64,000 nt of DNA from Rhynchopus sp. YZ270_cl-10 (lineage: Eukaryota; Euglenozoa; Diplonemea; Diplonemida; Diplonemidae), in NCBI GenBank assembly GCA_964035575.1, contig OZ037846.1, positions 275,501-339,500 on the forward strand. The letters are read 5' to 3'. Shown in pieces: positions 32,557 to 40,921 of this stretch (its first letter is position 1; each line of letters opens with the position of its first letter). The notes beneath the pieces are model-generated. The model did not search any database. It was not told the DNA's origin and saw only the letters and a list, made by a program, of their open reading frames with translations. Both the position numbers and the translations under genes were made by a program.

Positions 32557-33131
32557 ACAACCGGGGTGCTTTGCACAGAACTTAATCTCACAGGTAACCA
32601 ACTATACGTGTCTCAGTCTCATATGACAACACCCTATCCCGAAGAAAGACACACAGCCGTCACCTCATGTATCTCCAATTCGTGGACGTTTGCGACTTGG
32701 TCCCCCCGCATCCTCTCTTCCTGCAAACAACGGGGATCAGTGGCACCTGGTTTTGGCTGCATACAAAAGCTCCCGCTTCTGGTTCTTTTTCCGTTTTACA
32801 AACGACGGAAGAAGACATTTTTGTTCGTTCGTAATTCTAGGCGGGCTCTTTTGTGCCGTGTTTGAAGCATTGCATACACGTTTGGAATGGGTCTTCCGAA
32901 AATGGTAAACGGGCAAACATTTGCCATCGGGTGCGTCGTGTGCCCAATGAATGGATGACCTGACTGGTGAGGGCTCACTGGAAGACCAGCGGGAGGAGCT
33001 GTCTGATGGAAGACGAGGAGAGGCTGAAGCGGGTTCGCGAAGCAACGATGCGGCACTCTCGTTGGGTAAGAACACCACATTCTCTGTTGTCGCTCGATAA
33101 ATGACGGTGGTGGGGTGATTTGGGGTCATTT
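32557..33131 (+). pseudogene. Duplicated spacer with remnant membrane-protein frame
   Basis: The spacer upstream of copy 9 aligns with that upstream of copy 11. Plus-strand codons for QSHMTTPYPEERH and DQWHLVLAAYKSSRF then FVILGGLFCAVFEAL and RLEWVFRKW are present but in two frames, whereas the copy at 42836-43117 is open throughout. A broken coiled-coil fragment follows at 32945-33070. Confidence 0.35.
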
Positions 33132-33350
33132 TTTTGCAACTGACGCGCTGGAGAGGCCCTGGCCAAACATGGCGTGTTAGGGGAAATATATTCGTCGCAC
33201 AGATTAGATCAGAGACCCCACCCGATATGTTTTTCATTTTACCTCTTTTGTGCTCCGCCACCGACACTCCCATTTTCTGTACTTCAGGCAATAATCATAT
33301 ACCATCACACACTGACACAGTCCGCGTGTGTTGGAAACAATCAATTTTTT

Positions 33351-33397
<47 letters not shown>
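33132..33397 (+). repeat. Left terminal repeat A1 of the DIRS-like element
   Basis: Begins TTTTGCAACTGACGCGCTGG and runs to CAATTTTTTC before a 46-base A run. GTCCGCGTGTG near its end pairs with CACACGCGGAC just after the A run (33404-33414), so the A run would sit in a hairpin loop. The same repeat is A2 at 37550-37769, and a solitary minus-strand copy lies at 55621-55913. Confidence 0.8.
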
Positions 33398-33399
<2 letters not shown>

Positions 33400-33452
33400 A
33401 GCACACGCGGACAAAAATATTTCTACAAGCAACAGCAGAGAGACCCAAATTT

Positions 33453-33665
33453 GTGCACGAAAAAGCGGACATCAATAATAATAATTCGGCTGTGGACCAG
33501 TACTAGCAGAAGAAGGACGAAAAGCGGACATCAATAATAATCCGGCCCCGATACTAGCAGAAAAGAAAAGAAAAGCGGACACCAATAATAATACGGCCTG
33601 TGAGCCAAATACGAGCAGGAAAAAGACGAAAAGCGGACATCAATAATAATTAGGCTTGTAAGCCA
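33453..33665 (+). repeat. Leader repeats of the DIRS-like element
   Basis: Four imperfect units, each starting AAAAGCGGACAYCAATAATA and followed by CGGC or AGGC and a spacer with TACTAGCAG or TACGAGCAG, lie between the left repeat and the gag-like frame. The unit length is about 55-70 bp. They are probably part of the untranslated leader and may have a packaging or replication role, but that is inference. Confidence 0.55.
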
Positions 33666-33731
33666 CGGGACTACGAGCCCTTTTCAGGACCACGAGCCTA
33701 GGGACCACGAGCCCTTTTTCAAACCGCCAAC

Positions 33732-34775
33732 ATGGCCCTTACCCGGGACGACTTCCCCGCCAACGCGCACGACGTTGAGTGGGCGCAGGTGGAGGTGGGC
33801 AGAGCAGAGGGGCAGCCGGCTGAGGCGGCGGCAGGATGCGTGTTCCCGAGCTGCGCCACGGTGCACGGAGGAGGCGCAAACTGCTGGCGCTGCGGCCACC
33901 GCACTACGGTGACATGCATCCGCAACGTACTCCCGCAGGGCCAAACACGCACGGAGTTCACGGATGGCATTCTGGAGTTGGGGTGGTCGTGTCCAGTGTG
34001 TGAGTGGATACGCGCTTTCGCGATCCCACTGGACGACGCCGTGAGCAACGCTTCTGACCCGGCACCGGATATCCCAGCACAACAGAACGCAGCACAACAG
34101 CAGCAACAACCACAGAACGCACAACAGCAGGACATGATGGTGATCCTGATGCAGATGAGGGACCAGATGGTTGCGTTGAACGGCAGGATGACGGCGTTGG
34201 AGGAACAGCGAAACCTCGCATTACCCCAAGGTTTCCATGCAGAGGTGGTCGGGACATGGAAAAACGTACACGTACCCCAGGTGAAGACACTAATCAGGAC
34301 GGAAGTCAGCAAAGTTTTCAAAGAATACGCATTGCCCTCAAACCTTGATTTCGCCCGCGAGCACGAGGTAGAGATGAGACGCAATTTCGATTTCCTCGAC
34401 ACCACTCTAAACGCTTTAAAACCAAACCCAGCAGACAACGGGGGGACGATGACGATGTTGCACAAGGTAGTGGTGACCATGTCCGCCTCCACCCATCTGG
34501 GCATATACGGCAGGAACATCCGTCTGACGTACGAGAAGAGGGCAAACGGCTATCTCCCCGAAGCTTTCACCGTGCAGCTGCAGGCACGTATGTTGGAGCA
34601 GTTGGTAGAGGCGGGGAAGAATAAAAAGAAGGAGAACAACCGAAACAACGACCGAGGCACTACGGGGGGTTACCGAGGGGACACAAACCAAAACGACAGG
34701 AAGAGGGACTACGACCGCACCAACGATCGACGCACCGAGAACCAGGGAAAGGGGGGACGCGGGGGGAAGAACTGA
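33732..34775 (+). CDS. Gag-like protein of the DIRS-like element
   Basis: The frame of 347 codons starts at an ATG in a good context (AACATGG). Two Cys-rich patches, CWRCGHRTTVTC and CPVCEWIRAF, lie in the first 100 residues. A Gln/Asn-rich stretch (QQQQQPQNAQQQD) precedes a coiled-coil-like part (MILMQMRDQMVALNGRMTAL region), and the C-terminus is basic and Arg/Gly/Asp-rich (KGGRGGKN), fitting nucleic acid binding. Position first in the element and composition support the gag assignment; there is no sharper signature. Confidence 0.65.
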   Translation: MALTRDDFPANAHDVEWAQVEVGRAEGQPAEAAAGCVFPSCATVHGGGANCWRCGHRTTVTCIRNVLPQGQTRTEFTDGILELGWSCPVCEWIRAFAIPLDDAVSNASDPAPDIPAQQNAAQQQQQPQNAQQQDMMVILMQMRDQMVALNGRMTALEEQRNLALPQGFHAEVVGTWKNVHVPQVKTLIRTEVSKVFKEYALPSNLDFAREHEVEMRRNFDFLDTTLNALKPNPADNGGTMTMLHKVVVTMSASTHLGIYGRNIRLTYEKRANGYLPEAFTVQLQARMLEQLVEAGKNKKKENNRNNDRGTTGGYRGDTNQNDRKRDYDRTNDRRTENQGKGGRGGKN

Positions 34776-34790
34776 CTGCCCTACGCGCAG

Positions 34791-35741
34791 ATGCTCTTTC
34801 CTCCCCCCAGCGAAAGAGGCAGAAAACGACAACACGAGACCCCCCTCACAAACAAACAGGAAAATACAATAATTCAATCGACCCAGACAACCCTCGCCCG
34901 ATGCTTAGCGGAGTCCTCCTGGAAGAGCCTCCAAAGCACGTGTCGGCGATACTTCGAATTCAAAAACGCTTGGGAGGAGAAACACGCATGCACAATCTCA
35001 CACGAAGTGGCGCTCATATATTGGGTGGAAAAGAAAAGGTCTTTAGACGGAGTCACGGAGAGTTCGGCGCTGCAGTATACGATGGACGTGGCGGCGGCGT
35101 TACGGCGGACAGGGGACGCACGCCTGGCGGAGTCCCAAATGGTGCAGGATTACCGTCGGAGTCTGCGAAGGATGGGAGCACTGATGCCGGGCAAGCAGGC
35201 CAAGCCGGCACGTCCCTCCGAAGTTGCATCGGCGATCGAGCTGGAGAAGAAGCCGTTGATCCGTTTAGCACTGGCTATGTGTTGGGTGACGGCGGGGAGG
35301 GCGTCGGACGTGCTGCGACTCAAAAAGCAGGAGATCACCATCAGACCAGACGGAGTGGTGGCAGTGCATTGGAGGGAGACCAAAGGAGATCCTTTCCAGC
35401 TGGGACGCTTCACGGGCCACCATCTCACAAAAGCAGCGCAGGAAATTTTAGTGCAACGACTGCAAGCCGTCCGCGATCAGCAAGGTTTGATTTTCCCACC
35501 AGGGATAACATCGCACCAACTCGGAGCCGCACTACAGAGAGTCAACAGGGAGCTGTCGTCGCACTCACTGAGAAGAGGGGCTGCGCAGTTCCTCCTGAAA
35601 CAGAAGGTGTCCCTCGACGAAATATGCCTCCTCACCCGTCACCAAACAACGGAGTCTCTGATTCGGTACGTCGCAGAAGCGGGACTACAGAGGGTGGACG
35701 TGACGGCAACCATGTCGCAGCAGCTGCAGGCAGCCATGTGA
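34791..35741 (+). CDS. Tyrosine recombinase of the DIRS-like element
   Basis: The 316-residue frame starts 15 bp after the gag-like stop. The C-terminal half shows the tyrosine recombinase pattern: Arg in VTAGRASDVL, HSLRR, a following His in LLTRHQT, and the Tyr in ESLIRYV, in the right order and spacing. In this class it inserts a circular DNA intermediate, which explains the lack of target duplications. The next frame overlaps it in another phase, as in DIRS-1 relatives. Confidence 0.8.
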   Translation: MLFPPPSERGRKRQHETPLTNKQENTIIQSTQTTLARCLAESSWKSLQSTCRRYFEFKNAWEEKHACTISHEVALIYWVEKKRSLDGVTESSALQYTMDVAAALRRTGDARLAESQMVQDYRRSLRRMGALMPGKQAKPARPSEVASAIELEKKPLIRLALAMCWVTAGRASDVLRLKKQEITIRPDGVVAVHWRETKGDPFQLGRFTGHHLTKAAQEILVQRLQAVRDQQGLIFPPGITSHQLGAALQRVNRELSSHSLRRGAAQFLLKQKVSLDEICLLTRHQTTESLIRYVAEAGLQRVDVTATMSQQLQAAM

Positions 35742-37426
35742 AGTACTTGCTCCAGGGGAAGATACCTGGCGTACCATGGATCCCAGGGGAAAAGACACGC
35801 TACAATCCAGAGGACGAAAAAGACATGGGGCCGGGTTTGGAGGCGCTATACAACGATGTCCTCGCAGTGTCGGTGAATGGAAAGCTGTGCAGACCACCCC
35901 GTGTGCGCGGTATTCCAGAAGACGACTACATCGCGCCCATATGCGCCGGTTTCATGGACATGCGAAAGCTGCAGGAGTTGGACGTGACAGGTGAACTGCA
36001 GGGAGTGATTGATCTGATCACAGATCCAAAAAGCTTTTACACGCAGTTCCTGGAAGGGGCTCTAGAGAACGTCAGATACGACGCACATTTCCGGAAAAAG
36101 ATATCACGAAATCTCATGCACCATCTAAAAGCGCTGAAGGACTATAACGTGTTGGAGGAAGTGGATCAGGAACCCACCGTCGTACTGCATGGATTCACAG
36201 TGGAGAAGAAGTCGGGAGGGAGAAGGTTTGTTCTGGACGGCAGAAAGCTAAACGACTGCATGCGGCACCCACCGGACATGTGGCTCCCGCGAATGCCCCA
36301 GGTGATACATCAGATTCTACAAGCCAACTGGGTGGTGAATACAGACGGGAAGAGCTGGTTTTACCAGTTTCCGGTGCACCCAGATATCAGGGACTTCTTC
36401 GGGGTAAAAGTAGCACCACAGCGAGGAAAGTTCGTGACCACAAGACTAAAAGCTTTGTGCATGGGGTGGAAGTTCGCCCCGTGCATTGCGAACCGAGCGG
36501 CGAGAGTACTGTTGCCACCGTCAGAGGGCGTCACGTGGATTGACAACTTCATTGTCACCGCAGACACGGAGGATGAGGCGACCAAGCAGTTTCAAAAATT
36601 CATCTCCCGATGCAACGCTGTGGACGCGAAGATGACTTTGGACGAGAAAGGCTACGGGGTCCCCACACAACTTTTTGAAACTTTCGGCGTCTCTTTCGAC
36701 CTCAGACATCATATATATCGTTCAGACCCGGAATGGATTAAGAAATTTTTGGCGAATAGTGCACACGCGAAGGTAACCGGAGGGATGGCAACCCCTAGGG
36801 AAATCTACAAGGTGGTCGGGGGCATGGTGTGGCACTCATACATTACAAACTCTTTTCTATGTTTCCTACCCGCGACACTGAGCTTCATGAGAGACATCGC
36901 TCGAGATTTATACAACACGGCTGCATGGGACACGCCTACAGCAGTGCGCCCTTCGGTGGTGAAGGAAGTAAAGGAGAGGACGATACGTATTAAGGAAAAT
37001 CCATGGATTGAACGGGGACCAACATCATCTATCACAGCATGGTCCGATGCTTCCTCGAAGGCGTGGGCGGCGATCCTTGAGTCAGAACCGCAGCAGGTGT
37101 CACAGGCGGATTTCTCTAACGAGCAGGAACACTGGCACATATACAGAAAGGAACTTTACGCGGCAAAGCAGGCCGTAGCACTTGCGGCAAGATCGGTACA
37201 TACTACGCGACTCAGGCTGATGGTCGACAACCTCCCGGCTGTACACAGCCTCCAGAGGGGCCACTCTTCAGACTACCGCTCAAATTTCGTGATCGCCGAA
37301 CTTTTCACCCTAGCGGCCGGCGCCCGCATCCAAGTCGCATGTGAATGGGTACCGACGTTGGAGCAAAGAGCAGACAAGTATACGAGAGGCGTGGTGGCAG
37401 ACTACCCGATCACACTACCGGTTTAG
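34901..37426 (+). CDS. Reverse transcriptase and RNase H of the DIRS-like element
   Basis: The open frame spans 841 codons. The first third overlaps the recombinase in another phase and may not all be translated, so the true start is uncertain. The reverse transcriptase part begins around 36150, with GGRRFVLDGRKLND, TDGKSWFYQFPVHP and LCMGWKFAPCIANR. An RNase H-like part follows, with ITAWSDASSKAWAA, IYRKELYAAKQAV, RLMVDNLPAVHSL and WVPTLEQRADKYTR. It is followed by B1 at 37495. No integrase or protease is present, in line with a recombinase-using element. Confidence 0.78.
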   Translation: MLSGVLLEEPPKHVSAILRIQKRLGGETRMHNLTRSGAHILGGKEKVFRRSHGEFGAAVYDGRGGGVTADRGRTPGGVPNGAGLPSESAKDGSTDAGQAGQAGTSLRSCIGDRAGEEAVDPFSTGYVLGDGGEGVGRAATQKAGDHHQTRRSGGSALEGDQRRSFPAGTLHGPPSHKSSAGNFSATTASRPRSARFDFPTRDNIAPTRSRTTESQQGAVVALTEKRGCAVPPETEGVPRRNMPPHPSPNNGVSDSVRRRSGTTEGGRDGNHVAAAAGSHVKYLLQGKIPGVPWIPGEKTRYNPEDEKDMGPGLEALYNDVLAVSVNGKLCRPPRVRGIPEDDYIAPICAGFMDMRKLQELDVTGELQGVIDLITDPKSFYTQFLEGALENVRYDAHFRKKISRNLMHHLKALKDYNVLEEVDQEPTVVLHGFTVEKKSGGRRFVLDGRKLNDCMRHPPDMWLPRMPQVIHQILQANWVVNTDGKSWFYQFPVHPDIRDFFGVKVAPQRGKFVTTRLKALCMGWKFAPCIANRAARVLLPPSEGVTWIDNFIVTADTEDEATKQFQKFISRCNAVDAKMTLDEKGYGVPTQLFETFGVSFDLRHHIYRSDPEWIKKFLANSAHAKVTGGMATPREIYKVVGGMVWHSYITNSFLCFLPATLSFMRDIARDLYNTAAWDTPTAVRPSVVKEVKERTIRIKENPWIERGPTSSITAWSDASSKAWAAILESEPQQVSQADFSNEQEHWHIYRKELYAAKQAVALAARSVHTTRLRLMVDNLPAVHSLQRGHSSDYRSNFVIAELFTLAAGARIQVACEWVPTLEQRADKYTRGVVADYPITLPV

Positions 37427-37494
37427 CAGCGGAGCGTAATCCCATCCATCGTTCGCGCGGCGTCCCTTCGATCCGAGGGTCCTTAGGGTCCTGA

Positions 37495-37829
37495 GTGGAA
37501 GCGTGCAATGCAACAAACGGTCGAGATCTGATCAAGCGAAACGGATATATTTTGCAACTGACGCGCTGGAGAGGCCCTGGCCAAACATGGCGTGTTAGGG
37601 GAAATATATTCGTCGCACAGATTAGATCAGAGACCCCACCCGATATGTTTTTCATTTTACCTCTTTTGTGCTCCGCCACCGACACTCCCATTTTCTGTAC
37701 TTCAGGCAATAATCATATACCATCACACACTGACACAGTCCGCGTGTGTTGGAAACAATCAATTTTTTCCAGGGAAATAGCTCCATATACCGAATTATGC
37801 GACATCGCATAATTCTGGATTTTTTTGGG

Positions 37830-37860
<31 letters not shown>

Positions 37861-38329
37861 GGATTTTTGGGCACTTTTGGGGGTCCCTCGCCCGCGGACC
37901 CCCAGATCTCCCAGATGACTGGAATGATGGAACCTTAAAATTTTCGCTCGCTGCGCTTGCAGATGTGCCGTACCCCTTAATTTTTTTTTGCCTGCGGCGC
38001 CATTTTCCTTTTTTGCTCCGCAAAAAAGGGTTTGTTGAGTGACTGTGTGGTTGTAAACCAGCATTTTTACACCGTACCCTATTTTTTTTTCGCCTGCGGC
38101 GCCATTTATTTTTGTCCATACGGTTAGTGGAACGTAAGGTGCAAGACCAAGCTCCGTAATAAGGGATTACATTCCGTTTTTGGTTATCTCGCAAATTGAC
38201 CTTTCGCCTCTCCACTCAGTGAGGCTTGCGCGAAGCGCAACGACCGCTTTCGACCGGGCGAAAAAAAAAATTTCGTTTTCGCATAATTCCTGATTTTGGA
38301 GGAAAACCAAGCTATTTCCCTGATTTTTT

Positions 38330-38365
<36 letters not shown>

Positions 38366-38433
38366 TGTCGGCAGGTGGAAGCGTGCAATGCAACAAACGG
38401 TCGAGATCTGATCAAGCGAAACGGATATATTTT
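37495..38433 (+). repeat. Right terminal repeats B1-A2-B2 of the DIRS-like element
   Basis: B1 (37495-37553) and B2 (38375-38433) share GTGGAAGCGTGCAATGCAAC through AACGGATATATTTT. A2 starts at the end of B1 and matches A1. A2 is interrupted after 37769 by a hAT-like element and resumes with its A run at 38331. Between that run and B2 is a short AGTGTCGGCAG link. Confidence 0.8.
37770..38322. mobile_element. hAT-like non-autonomous transposon inside repeat A2
   Basis: The 553-bp insertion begins CAGGGAAATAGCT and ends AGCTATTTCCCTG, perfect inverse for 13 bases. It is flanked by an exact 8-bp duplication, ATTTTTTC (37762-37769 and 38323-38330). Repeat A1 is the matching empty site. CAGGG ends with an 8-bp duplication are typical of hAT elements. 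The interior has subterminal GAATTATGCGA inversions, several GCCTGCGGCGCCATTT units and an A run, and no transposase, so a relative must mobilise it. Confidence 0.85.
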
Positions 38434-38689
38434 CAGGACAATTCACCAGCGATTCACAAACATTCACGAGGCAAAAACACAGAATACGGGTGTCTGGGTT
38501 TTTGGTAATTCAGGTGAATGCTTTGTGAAGGCTTTGTGAATTTGGGTGAATTTTTGTGGAATCATGAATTCGACACAGATTGTTACTAAACTGGACCAAA
38601 CATTTCCCAAACACAGTTATCAAGAAAGGACTGTTCTCTGTAAAGGACTGTTCAAGTGCCAGATGTAAATCTGAGCAAACACAACAGTG
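38434..38689. other. Spacer downstream of copy 10
   Basis: Shared array downstream flank. GGGTGTCTGGGTTTTTG, then GAATTCGACACAGATTG and GTGCCAGATGTAAATCTGAG are also found downstream of copies 11 and 12. The DIRS-like element ends at its left edge. Confidence 0.5.
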
Positions 38690-40420
38690 CTACTTCACGG
38701 AACACATCTGAGCGCAACACACAACACTGCACGTCCCAGAAGGAACTGCGTGTGCTGGTGTGCCAACCCCTCCCGCAGCTGTCCATGCCTCAGCAACGTC
38801 AAGGTCAGACTGCTCACCACGCAGGTACCCACGTACGGTGCTGTTGTACTGCCCCCAATGCTTCTTCCCACCTATCATGTACATCCACTCGTCAACTGCT
38901 TCTGCTGCAGCAGTTAGCTGAGACATCACTTCCGCAACAACCTGTGCCTCACAGCCAGAAACAACCTCCACCTTGCACGGAAGCAGACGCAGCTGGTGTT
39001 CGCACTCAGCATCGCTGAAGCACATCCTGTTGCACACCACATCACACCCCAGCATGCGCCCCACACGTTCCAGCCCGTTCACATCACGCACAAGCTCCCC
39101 CACCATGCTGAACCGACGCATCACCTCACAACCCATGTCACCACGCAGCACCTTCCCAGTCGCAACACCAGCATTCACCTTCTCACAAAAGCTGCTCGCA
39201 CCCTTCAGAAGCAGGCTTGCTGCGTGCAGTGCAGATGTGGCATGTGTCGCACACTGCTTCGAGGCGTTGAACGAACAGTGGATCCTGTCCCCGATGAACA
39301 CGTCCACCATCCCACGTCTTGTCTCTGTTGCCTGCAGGGTCTTCAGGAGGAGAGTGGTGAAGAAGGAGGAGTGGGTCGCACTGTCCTTCTCCAGCAAATG
39401 CAGGGTGTCCTTCACGTTCAGTGTCAGCAGGGTTGTCTTTGCCGAGGACAGACCCAGTGGCAGGCACACTGGCATGGTCTCGAGTCTGTAATTAGAGGAT
39501 TCAAAAGATATATCTGCTGTCTCTGTCACATCACCCCCGTAGCTCTCTGAGTCCACCTTCTCCACCTCATCCTGAAACGGAAGACACGTCTTCGGGAGGT
39601 ACGCTTTGTACATGCGCAGGTTCTTCTCCAGTCTCCACAGGGCAGCAGTCATCCCCTCAGGCAGGTCACCCCCATGCACGTCCAGCATCTCCGCCACCTG
39701 CTCCACGTCGTACCCCGCAAGAAGCGACGCAATCTCCTGCACAACCCTGATCGTGCGCCTCATTGACTCCTGCTCCTTCAGCACATTGTGCGCAAACCTG
39801 CGTGTCACGAAGAAGTCGATCAGGAAGACAAACATAGTGAGAAACAGTTCTAGTGGGGGAAATGGTGTCTTGCACGGTAAGAACTCGCAGTCTGTCTTTT
39901 CTACAATCAACGCTCTCCTGCTGTGTTCACCTTCGTACGGCAACAACCCAGGAAGGTCAAACAAACCAAACCTGAAGGATTCCTCACATGCCATCAGGAG
40001 AAGCCACACCACTGTCGCACCCACGAACCATGCACTGTATCGTGATGCGACTTGCATCACAAGCAACATGTCCACAACCAGGATCAGAAGTGGCCAGGCA
40101 AAGTAAGCATAAGTGCGTCCGTGCAAATCCCACAAGCAGATTCCAATGCCAGAGGAGTACATATAGCCCACCACAAACGCAGTGCGCAGTTGCTGCTTGC
40201 AGAGCACCTTCACAATGACAACAAACCCAGCTGTGGCGATTGTGCAAGCCCCGAGTTTGAAAACAATCTTAGTCTGCCCGTCCTTCATCTGTTGCATCAA
40301 CAAAACAACCACAGCCGAGACTGCTGAGGCCACACAGAACACAAACATGATGGTGCGCTTCTTCACCTCGTCAGCACTGAGAGACCCGTCAATGGTCAGT
40401 GCGCTGTTCAGGCACCGCAT
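38690..40420 (-). CDS. Six-TM degenerate-cyclase protein, copy 10
   Basis: 576 residues. The membrane half is close to that of copy 8 (KIVFKLGAC, WDLHGRTYAYFAWP), while the acidic linker (DSESYGGDVTETAD) is that of copy 9, again showing mosaic ancestry. Near the last helix it reads ELFLTMFVFLIDFFV like copy 8, and both have TIRVVQEI where others have TISVVQEI. Small changes in the output domain (VEVVSGC, HWGQYNSTV) are unique but outside the motif positions. Leader intact upstream. Confidence 0.84.
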   Translation of the reverse strand: MRCLNSALTIDGSLSADEVKKRTIMFVFCVASAVSAVVVLLMQQMKDGQTKIVFKLGACTIATAGFVVIVKVLCKQQLRTAFVVGYMYSSGIGICLWDLHGRTYAYFAWPLLILVVDMLLVMQVASRYSAWFVGATVVWLLLMACEESFRFGLFDLPGLLPYEGEHSRRALIVEKTDCEFLPCKTPFPPLELFLTMFVFLIDFFVTRRFAHNVLKEQESMRRTIRVVQEIASLLAGYDVEQVAEMLDVHGGDLPEGMTAALWRLEKNLRMYKAYLPKTCLPFQDEVEKVDSESYGGDVTETADISFESSNYRLETMPVCLPLGLSSAKTTLLTLNVKDTLHLLEKDSATHSSFFTTLLLKTLQATETRRGMVDVFIGDRIHCSFNASKQCATHATSALHAASLLLKGASSFCEKVNAGVATGKVLRGDMGCEVMRRFSMVGELVRDVNGLERVGRMLGCDVVCNRMCFSDAECEHQLRLLPCKVEVVSGCEAQVVAEVMSQLTAAAEAVDEWMYMIGGKKHWGQYNSTVRGYLRGEQSDLDVAEAWTAAGGVGTPAHAVPSGTCSVVCCAQMCSVK

Positions 40421-40535
40421 CGTTGGGCTTTTGATCCTCACAAACCTTTGCTATGTGTGGAGCAGGGGTGTGTGGATGTGTGTTGTGTGCACTGGTGGGT
40501 GGTGTGGTTTAGTGTTGGGAGATGCACGTAACCAG

Positions 40536-40921
40536 TACCCAAGAGCAGAGAGCAGAAATGGCCAGGGAGGGCTTCGTGAGTCTGGAGAAAGGAAAGCAGC
40601 GGAACGTGCAGTGTCGCCATCGTGTCCACACATTTTGTGTCACCGGTATCGGGAGGCTGCAGTCACATACCTTCTACACCGCGGCGGCAGGGGTGAGATG
40701 TTAGAATGTCTGACGGAAGACAAGGAGAGGCACACTCGTTAGGTAAGAACACCACATTCACATCTCGTTCATCACTCGATAAATGACGGTGGGCTTTACA
40801 TTTCGTGGAATCATGAATTCGACACAGATTGGTACTAAACTGGACCAAACATTTCCCAAACACAGTTATCAAAAAAGGTCTGTTCAAGTGCCAGATGTAA
40901 ATCTGAGCAAACACAACAGTG
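40536..40921. other. Spacer between copies 10 and 11
   Basis: It contains a shortened coiled-coil gene fragment (40640-40745, GGTATCGGGAGGCTGCAGTC then GAAGACAAGGAGAGG) and, from 40805, the shared downstream flank of copy 11. No intact gene is seen. Confidence 0.45.

Larger units (their letters stand above)
33132..38433 (+). mobile_element. DIRS-like tyrosine-recombinase retrotransposon, looks whole
   Basis: Order is repeat A1 (33132-33351 plus a 46-base A run), leader, gag-like frame, recombinase frame, RT-RNase H frame, repeat B1 (37495-37553), A2 (37550-37769, continued at 38331-38362) and B2 (38375-38433). The A1...B1-A2-B2 arrangement is the split direct repeat structure of the PAT/Ngaro type, while the overlapping recombinase and RT frames recall DIRS-1. 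A1 and A2 look identical over about 215 bp, so the insertion is young. No target duplication is seen, as expected for this class. A hAT-like element of 553 bp sits in A2; without it and its 8-bp duplication the element is about 4.74 kb. It lies in the spacer between array copies 9 and 10. I see no obvious breaks in the three frames. Confidence 0.85.

Noticed and set aside
34901-35740. A separate domain in the first third of the long RT frame
   Set aside because: This part overlaps the recombinase in another phase and shows no domain of its own. The openness may come from the overlapping gene.
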